Shown here piece after piece: positions 1-5,232 of a stretch of DNA of 5,232 bases. The stretch comes from Butyrivibrio sp. (GTDB lineage: Bacteria; Bacillota_A; Clostridia; Lachnospirales; Lachnospiraceae). Each line of letters opens with the position of its first letter. The first letter of the stretch is position 1. The stretch spans positions 1-5,232 of the forward strand of contig JAGOGF010000161.1 in the NCBI GenBank assembly GCA_017996845.1. The letters are read 5' to 3'. The position numbers and the translations under genes were made by a program. A model generated the notes under the pieces. The model had not been told where the DNA came from and did not search any database. It saw only the letters and a list, made by a program, of their open reading frames with translations.

Positions 1-432
1 ACTCTGCATTGTCAAGGGCATTATCCTGCAACCGGTCTGTTTCTTGCAAATGGAACCTATTCCGGCATTTCATTTCTCGGAATCCCGGGTGGGAAAGAAA
101 TTAATTCATTTTTGCTCGGCATCTATAATCTTGCAGGACCAGGGCAAACCATTGAACCGGATATTTTAAGGAAGATTTCCCTGATAAATACACCAAAGGA
201 TATTTCTGTGCTGGTTTCACTCTCCTGCCATCACTGTGCAGATACCGTGATTGCAGCCATGCGTCTTGCATCCTTAAATCCACTGATCTCTGCACAAATG
301 ATTGATGCAAGACTTTTCCCTGATCTGATTGATCGTTATCATCTGGAACGTGTTCCTGTCATACTCATAAACGAAGAATCCACAGCCATCGGTGGAAAAA
401 ATATTTCTGAAATGTTGGAACTGCTGACCTGA
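1..432 (+). CDS. C-terminal part of a disulfide-reductase flavoprotein with an AhpF-N-like domain (5' truncated)
   Basis: The frame is open from base 1 to the TGA at 430-432, giving 143 visible residues; the start lies left of the window. The visible part resembles the N-terminal domain of alkyl hydroperoxide reductase AhpF, a tandem thioredoxin fold. A segment GIPGGKEINSFLLGIYN matches the link between the two folds (E. coli has SPLGHEFTSLVLALL). It is followed by SLSCHHCADTV with the redox pair CHHC at visible residues 76-79 (bases 226-237), then a VPVILIN strand carrying the cis-proline typical of thioredoxin folds. In E. coli this domain is N-terminal. Here it ends the protein, as in clostridial thioredoxin-reductase-like flavoproteins that carry it as a C-terminal extension. 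The likely role is cytosolic NAD(P)H-dependent disulfide or peroxide reduction, passing electrons to a partner through the CHHC pair. The flavin domain is not visible, so the exact enzyme is inferred. A terminator separates it from the glycerol genes, so it is probably not part of that operon. Confidence 0.8.
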   Translation, partial: TLHCQGHYPATGLFLANGTYSGISFLGIPGGKEINSFLLGIYNLAGPGQTIEPDILRKISLINTPKDISVLVSLSCHHCADTVIAAMRLASLNPLISAQMIDARLFPDLIDRYHLERVPVILINEESTAIGGKNISEMLELLT

Positions 433-450
433 CATCGGCAGTTCTTTTTT
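418..450 (+). terminator. Intrinsic terminator overlapping the stop codon of the upstream flavoprotein gene
   Basis: GAACTGCTGA (418-427) pairs with TCGGCAGTTC (435-444), ten base pairs with one G-U pair, around the loop CCTGACA (428-434). Six T residues follow at 445-450. The TGA stop (430-432) lies inside the loop, so the coding region runs into the terminator and there is essentially no 3' UTR. It insulates the redox gene from the glycerol operon. Confidence 0.85.
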
Positions 451-550
451 ATTTGTCTGCATTTTGTATTAATATGTATATTTATGCTTTTTATATCTAA
501 TTTATCCGGCCATAATAGTGTATTATTATTTGTTTGTAACAATTTGTGTT

Positions 551-581
551 TTGACTGTTTGTACATAATTGTTACTTTAAT
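551..581 (+). promoter_or_regulatory. Candidate sigma-A-type promoter for the glpP leader
   Basis: TTGACT (551-556) matches the -35 consensus at five of six positions. TTTAAT (576-581) matches the -10 consensus at five of six, but the 19-base spacing is slightly long. A competing reading is TTGTAC (559-564), 16 bases, TATGAT (581-586). Either would start transcription near 588-594 and give a leader of about 170 nt before the glpP start codon. The remainder of 451-550 is A/T-rich with no recognisable gene; it contains only a small inverted repeat, TTGTT/AACAA, at 530-542. Confidence 0.4.
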
Positions 582-652
582 ATGATTATATCTTTTTCCA
601 TATTGCACATTGCACAGTTTTATGCTACAGTATTGATACAAGTAAATAGTAA

Positions 653-676
653 GCCAATGAGACGAGAGAATGTGGC
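653..676 (+). promoter_or_regulatory. Candidate antiterminator hairpin in the glpP leader carrying GAGACGAGAG
   Basis: GCCA (653-656) can pair with TGGC (673-676), closing a 16-nt loop that presents GAGACGAGAG (659-668). This fold uses bases 673-676 of the 5' arm of the following terminator and holds 666-672 in its loop, so the two structures exclude each other. Overlap of a protein-stabilised hairpin with the 5' arm of a terminator is the classic layout of RNA antitermination sites. A matching arrangement occurs before the flavoprotein gene at 3681-3703. The helix is only four base pairs and would need a bound protein to compete. GlpP is the obvious candidate but this is inference. Confidence 0.4.
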
Positions 677-727
677 TATCAGACAGCTGGCGCTGTTTTG
701 TTTATAGTAGACGCATTTTCTTTTTTT
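664..727 (+). terminator. Leader terminator hairpin upstream of glpP (probable attenuator)
   Basis: A long composite stem is visible. GAGAATGTG (666-674) pairs with CGCATTTTC (712-720); GCTAT (675-679) pairs with ATAGT (704-708); and 680-687 pairs with 692-700 around the tetraloop TGGC (688-691). There are small bulges at 699, 701-703 and 709-711. Seven T residues follow at 721-727. The hairpin sits between the candidate promoter and glpP, with its T tract ending 32 bases before the start codon. It cannot be the end of the upstream gene, which already has its own terminator at 418-450. Its position predicts transcription attenuation of glpP and the genes behind it. Confidence 0.7.
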
Positions 728-750
728 ATGTCCACAAAGCAAAACACAAA

Positions 751-755
751 AGGAG
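751..755 (+). promoter_or_regulatory. Ribosome binding site that fixes the glpP start
   Basis: AGGAG, preceded by AAA, lies four bases before the ATG at 760. The spacing is short but this is the only good site near the gene. It argues against the in-frame upstream ATG at 670, which has no such site and falls inside the terminator hairpin. Confidence 0.75.
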
Positions 756-759
756 AATC

Positions 760-1335
760 ATGTGTAAAGCATTCATCAATGATATTGAAGCATCCCCTAT
801 AATTGCAGCTGTCAAAGATGATGACGGCCTTCACAAATGTCTTTCTTCAGAAGTAAACACGGTATTTATTTTATACGGAGATGTATGTACCATTCCCTCC
901 ATTGTCAAAACGATCAAAGATTCCGGGCGCACCGCGATGGTTCATATGGATTTGATAAGCGGACTGAGTGCACGTGATATTTCTGTTGACTTTATCAAAC
1001 AATATACACCTGCAGATGGTATTATCTCCACAAAATATAATCTGATCGCGCATGCAAAGGAAATTGGTCTGAATACAGTACTCCGTTTCTTTGTGCTCGA
1101 CAGCATGGCGCTTGTAAATATTGAGAAGCAGTCAAAACCAGGTATTACACAACCGGATGCCATTGAGATACTACCAGGTATCGTTGTTCCCAAAGTAATT
1201 AAGAAGATCAATTCCATCAGCAGAGTTCCTGTCATTGCGGGTGGACTTATCAGTGATAAGGACGATGTCATGAATGCACTCTCCAATGGTGCGATCGGCA
1301 TTTCCAGTACCAATCAGGATGTCTGGTTTCTTTGA
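760..1335 (+). CDS. glpP: Glycerol-3-phosphate-responsive antiterminator GlpP
   Basis: This encodes 191 residues, close to the 192 of B. subtilis GlpP. The family (G3P_antiterm) has a TIM-barrel-like fold, binds glycerol-3-phosphate and then acts on leader mRNA of glp genes so that polymerase passes a terminator. Recognisable family blocks are MVHMDLISGL (60-69), GIISTKYNLI (87-96), RFFVLDS (109-115), QPDAIEILPG (131-140) and PVIAGGLI (157-164), the last resembling a phosphate-binding strand-loop. The protein is cytosolic, with no signal peptide or membrane segment. The start at 760 is chosen from the AGGAG site and family length; the reading from 670 would add 30 residues (MWLSDSWRC...) unlike the family. 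It is the first gene of a glpP-glpK-glpF run and lies behind an attenuator-like hairpin, suggesting that it controls its own expression. Regulation by G3P is known for the family; the autoregulation is inferred. Confidence 0.92.
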   Translation: MCKAFINDIEASPIIAAVKDDDGLHKCLSSEVNTVFILYGDVCTIPSIVKTIKDSGRTAMVHMDLISGLSARDISVDFIKQYTPADGIISTKYNLIAHAKEIGLNTVLRFFVLDSMALVNIEKQSKPGITQPDAIEILPGIVVPKVIKKINSISRVPVIAGGLISDKDDVMNALSNGAIGISSTNQDVWFL

Positions 1336-1353
1336 ACCGTTTTTCCGTATCCA

Positions 1354-1397
1354 ATAGCCGAACAGCTATCTTACATAATGTTCTGCTGAAAACATTA
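1354..1397 (+). other. Two small stem-loops between glpP and glpK
   Basis: ATAGC (1354-1358) pairs with GCTAT (1365-1369) around six bases. TAATGTT (1376-1382) pairs with AACATTA (1391-1397) around eight bases. Neither is followed by a T tract, so they are not intrinsic terminators, and no GAGACNNGAG element is present. CATAAT (1374-1379) resembles a -10 box but has no -35 partner at a suitable distance. The 94-base gap therefore looks like an internal spacer of one transcript. The hairpins could be processing or stability elements, or chance. Confidence 0.3.
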
Positions 1398-1408
1398 CAC
1401 AAAGGTAA

Positions 1409-2926
<1,518 letters not shown>

Positions 2927-2929
2927 ACA

Positions 2930-3643
2930 ATGAAGATACTTATCTGTGAGCTGATCGGTACTATGATGCTAATTTTGCTTGGTGACGGTGTTGTTGCAAA
3001 CGTAACACTTAATAAATCAGGTATGAAAGGCGCAGGATCTATTCAGATTACGCTTGCCTGGGGTCTTGCCGTTCTTGTTCCTGCCTTTATCTTCGGTGCT
3101 GCATCCGGTGCACATTTTAATCCCGCACTTACTATTGCACTTGCAGTTGATGGTTCCATCTCCTGGAGCGTTGTTCCTTTTTATATTATCGGACAGCTTC
3201 TTGGTGCTTTTCTCGGAGGCTGCATTGTTTACCTCCTATTTATGAAACAATTCGAAGCTACGGATGATGCCAATACCAAACTTGGTGTATTTTGTACAAG
3301 CCCTTCCGTTCCGAATGTTGCTCTGAATTTCCTCTCTGAGCTTGTTGGCACTTTCGTACTTGTATTTGCGATCAAAGGTATCGGTAATGTAACAGGTGCA
3401 GGCACTGTTGGTCTGAATTATCTGCTTGTATTTGGTATTATCGTTTCCATTGGTATGTCTCTTGGCGGACTGACAGGATATGCCATCAATCCTGCAAGAG
3501 ATCTGGGTCCCCGTATTGCACATGCCATATTGCCAATTCGCGGTAAAAGAGATGCCAATTGGGGTTACGCATGGATTCCGGTTCTTGGACCAATTTGTGG
3601 CGCAATACTTGCTGTACTTGTATTTGCAGCTATTCCGTGGTAA
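2930..3643 (+). CDS. glpF: Glycerol uptake facilitator GlpF (aquaglyceroporin)
   Basis: This encodes 237 residues of a hydrophobic major intrinsic protein with the usual six membrane helices and two half-helices. It forms a channel for passive glycerol entry through the cytoplasmic membrane. The two pore motifs are NPA at 64-66 (GAHFNPALT) and NPA at 187-189 within AINPARDLGPR. Residue D191 directly after R190 is the aspartate typical of glycerol-conducting rather than water-only channels. W44 aligns with W48 of the E. coli GlpF selectivity filter, and Y184 replaces F200 there, as in Gram-positive homologues. The protein has no cleaved signal; the N-terminus starts directly in helix 1. It is coupled to glpK upstream, so entering glycerol is trapped by phosphorylation. 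The message then meets a strong terminator at 3692-3747 before the next gene. Confidence 0.95.
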   Translation: MKILICELIGTMMLILLGDGVVANVTLNKSGMKGAGSIQITLAWGLAVLVPAFIFGAASGAHFNPALTIALAVDGSISWSVVPFYIIGQLLGAFLGGCIVYLLFMKQFEATDDANTKLGVFCTSPSVPNVALNFLSELVGTFVLVFAIKGIGNVTGAGTVGLNYLLVFGIIVSIGMSLGGLTGYAINPARDLGPRIAHAILPIRGKRDANWGYAWIPVLGPICGAILAVLVFAAIPW

Positions 3644-3680
3644 AATATTATTATCTAGGAGATTTATAACTGAATAATTG

Positions 3681-3703
3681 TTGCGGAGACTGGAGTCAGG
3701 CAA
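3681..3703 (+). promoter_or_regulatory. Candidate antiterminator hairpin before the flavoprotein gene carrying GAGACTGGAG
   Basis: TTGC (3681-3684) can pair with GCAA (3700-3703), closing a 15-nt loop that contains GAGACTGGAG (3686-3695). The fold takes up the 5' part of the terminator stem that begins at 3692, so both cannot form together. The element and its placement copy those at 653-676 in the glpP leader. The closing helix is short; protein stabilisation, plausibly by G3P-bound GlpP, is inferred and not shown by the sequence. Confidence 0.4.
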
Positions 3704-3747
3704 ATAGAACACATCGGAATGTGTTTTACTTGTTCTGGCTCCTTTTT
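3692..3747 (+). terminator. Strong intrinsic terminator between glpF and the flavoprotein gene (possible attenuator)
   Basis: Bases 3692-3714 pair with 3719-3742 around the tetraloop CGGA (3715-3718). The stem of about 22 pairs is broken only by one A-C mismatch (3704/3729) and one bulged T near 3733, with three G-U pairs. Five T residues follow at 3743-3747. It ends the glpP-glpK-glpF message, but it lies only 46 bases before the next start codon, and I see no promoter between it and that gene. Weak promoter-like pairs occur upstream, overlapping the glpF end: TTGTAT at 3618 with TAAAAT at 3641, and TTGCAG at 3624 with TATTAT at 3646. The downstream gene therefore appears to need readthrough, which fits a regulated terminator. 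Confidence 0.85.
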
Positions 3748-3793
3748 AAATGTAGCAAAATGAACTACTCACAGATGGAAGGAGAATAAACTG

Positions 3794-5232
3794 ATGTATG
3801 ATATTGCAATTATCGGTGCGGGTGTCACGGGCAGTGCCATTGCACGGGAACTGTCACGTTACAAAACAAACATCTGTGTTCTGGAAAAAGGTGAAGATGT
3901 ATGTTCCGGTACATCCAAAGCCAACAGTGCAATCGTTCATGCAGGATTTGATGCCGCAGAAGGATCACTCATGGCGCAGATGAATGTACAGGGAAATGAA
4001 ATGATGGAGGACCTGTCCAGAGATCTGGATATTCCATTCAAAAGAAACGGTTCTCTTGTTGTATGCATTCATAAGGAAGAGCTGGATGGATTAAGGGAAT
4101 TATATGACAGAGGTGTCGCAAATGGAGTGAAAGGTCTGCAAATCTTAAATCGTGAAGAAGTGCTTGCCCTTGAACCAAACCTTTCTGAAAATGTCGAAGG
4201 AGCGCTTTACGCTCCAACCGGTGGAATTATCTGTCCTTTTACACTGAATATCGCACTCGCAGAAAATGCAAACAGAAATGGTGTAGAATTCCGGTTTAAT
4301 ACAAAAGTTGAGAATATCACCAGAGAGTATGGTATTTATCATATAAGAACCTGTAATGGCATGGTAGATGCACGTTATGTCATAAACGCAGCAGGAATTT
4401 ATTCCGGTCATTTCCATAATATGGTCAGCAAAAATAAAATTCACATTACGCCAAGACGGGGAGACTACTGCCTGCTTGATCAGGAAGTCGGAAACTATGT
4501 GACACATACGATTTTCCCGCAGCCGACCAAACTGGGAAAAGGTGTTCTGGTATCTCCCACAATCCATGGAAATCTGATTGTCGGGCCAACTGCTGTTGAT
4601 ATAGAAGATGCAGAAGGCACCAACACAACTGCTGAAGGTATCAACGAACTGATCAATAAGGCAAGTCTGCATGTAAGAAATCTTCCCATGCGCAAAGTCA
4701 TTACTTCCTTTGCAGGTCTGCGGGCGCATGAAGATCATCATGAATTTGTGATCGGAGAAGTCAGTGATTCTCCCTGCTTCATTGATTGTGCAGGTATCGA
4801 ATCTCCTGGTCTTACCAGTTGCCCCGCAATTGGCCGGAAAGTTGCGCTTATGCTGCGTGATAGGATGCATCTGGAAGAAAAAACAGATTTTATTTCAACC
4901 AGAAAAGGAATCCTGAATCCATCCAAATTATCCATGCAGGAACGCGATGAACTAATTCGGACAAATCCTGCCTATGGGAACATCATTTGTCGGTGTGAAT
5001 CCATTTCGGAAGGTGAGATCCTGGATGCCATTCATCGTCCGCTCGGTGCCAGATCCCTTGATGGAATAAAGCGCAGGACACGTGCCGGAATGGGAAGATG
5101 TCAGGCCGGTTTCTGTTCCCCGAGAACAATGGAAATCCTGCACCGCGAACTTGGACTTTCCTATGAAGAACTGACCAAAAGCGGAGGCATGTCCAATCTT
5201 GTTCTGGAAAGAACAAAAGCAGAAGACGGAGG
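3794..5232 (+). CDS. glpA: FAD-dependent oxidoreductase with [2Fe-2S] domain, probable glycerol-3-phosphate dehydrogenase (3' truncated)
   Basis: The frame is open for 479 codons to the window edge. AAGGAG at 3779-3784 lies nine bases before the ATG. The N-terminus has the FAD-binding motif GAGVTG (8-13), with E31 at the end of strand two for the ribose and CSGTSKANSAIVHAGFD at 37-53, as in the DAO / L-2-hydroxyglutarate oxidase-like group (LhgO). The C-terminus is a BFD-like [2Fe-2S] domain with CRC (C399, C401) and C436, C441 in GRCQAGFC, preceded by KRRTRAGMG. It closely parallels the end of E. coli GlpA (CEC...RRRTRVGMGTCQGELC). Next to glpK and glpF it most likely oxidises glycerol-3-phosphate to dihydroxyacetone phosphate and passes electrons through the iron-sulfur centre to partner subunits, probably encoded downstream. 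The LhgO-like core makes another 2-hydroxy acid substrate possible. The last bases GGAGG (5228-5232) resemble a ribosome binding site, so stop and next gene are probably within tens of bases. Confidence 0.82.
   Translation, partial: MYDIAIIGAGVTGSAIARELSRYKTNICVLEKGEDVCSGTSKANSAIVHAGFDAAEGSLMAQMNVQGNEMMEDLSRDLDIPFKRNGSLVVCIHKEELDGLRELYDRGVANGVKGLQILNREEVLALEPNLSENVEGALYAPTGGIICPFTLNIALAENANRNGVEFRFNTKVENITREYGIYHIRTCNGMVDARYVINAAGIYSGHFHNMVSKNKIHITPRRGDYCLLDQEVGNYVTHTIFPQPTKLGKGVLVSPTIHGNLIVGPTAVDIEDAEGTNTTAEGINELINKASLHVRNLPMRKVITSFAGLRAHEDHHEFVIGEVSDSPCFIDCAGIESPGLTSCPAIGRKVALMLRDRMHLEEKTDFISTRKGILNPSKLSMQERDELIRTNPAYGNIICRCESISEGEILDAIHRPLGARSLDGIKRRTRAGMGRCQAGFCSPRTMEILHRELGLSYEELTKSGGMSNLVLERTKAEDG
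5228..5232 (+). promoter_or_regulatory. Possible ribosome binding site of a gene just beyond the window
   Basis: GGAGG at the very edge resembles the glpK-glpF junction, where the site overlaps the end of the upstream gene. It suggests a tightly coupled downstream gene. The site also encodes in-frame codons here, so it may be coincidental. Confidence 0.3.

Noticed and set aside
670..759. 30-residue N-terminal extension of GlpP from the ATG at 670
   Set aside because: The ATG lies inside the terminator hairpin, has no ribosome binding site, and adds residues absent from family members; starting at 760 gives the normal length.
588..759. Known metabolite riboswitch in the glpP leader
   Set aside because: I could not match it to the conserved core of any riboswitch class I know; a protein-dependent attenuator explains the hairpin and context better.
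1333..1350. Catabolite-response (cre) site after glpP
   Set aside because: TGAACCG resembles the left half of a cre site, but the spacing between TG and CG is one base short and the right half is missing.
3678..3707. Leader peptide TTG...TAG before the flavoprotein gene
   Set aside because: The only nearby AGGAG (3657-3661) is about 16 bases from the first TTG, too far for normal initiation, and the frame is nine codons long.
3236..3712. 158-residue open frame on the - strand across glpF
   Set aside because: It runs through the membrane-protein coding sequence and into the terminator, with low-complexity polar composition and no family resemblance.
4145..4870. 241-residue open frame on the - strand across the flavoprotein gene
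   Set aside because: It is a shadow of codon usage in the + strand gene, with no domain or start signals.

Overview
The window looks like chromosomal DNA from a low-to-mid GC Gram-positive anaerobe, most likely a Clostridia/Lachnospiraceae-type Firmicute. This is inferred from the strong AGGAGG ribosome binding sites, the A/T-rich intergenic regions, the GlpP-type antiterminator and the clostridial style of the flavoprotein at the right edge. All genes are on the + strand.

Layout: (1) 1-432 is the 3' end of a redox flavoenzyme gene whose C-terminus is an AhpF-N-like tandem thioredoxin-fold domain with a CHHC redox pair. It closes in an intrinsic terminator that contains its own stop codon. 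(2) 451-759 is a 309-base gene-free stretch holding a candidate promoter and a long leader with a second terminator-like hairpin (about 664-727). (3) 760-3643 is a tight glycerol operon: glpP (glycerol-3-phosphate-responsive RNA antiterminator), glpK (glycerol kinase) and glpF (glycerol facilitator). (4) 3644-3793 is an intergenic leader with a third strong terminator hairpin (3692-3747). (5) 3794 to the right edge is a GlpA/LhgO-like FAD oxidoreductase with a C-terminal BFD-type [2Fe-2S] domain, cut by the window just before its likely end.

Together the genes form a glycerol catabolic pathway. GlpF admits glycerol, GlpK makes glycerol-3-phosphate (G3P), and the flavoprotein probably oxidises G3P to dihydroxyacetone phosphate. 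GlpP senses G3P and, by analogy with Bacillus subtilis, lets RNA polymerase pass leader terminators.

The most interesting signal is regulatory. The two internal terminators, one before glpP and one before the flavoprotein gene, both carry the element GAGACNNGAG at the 5' base of the stem. In both, a short alternative helix would hold that element in its loop and exclude the terminator. This looks like a pair of RNA antitermination sites, plausibly the GlpP targets. It would put glpP under its own control and gate the dehydrogenase separately. Apart from this regulatory arrangement the genes belong to known families.
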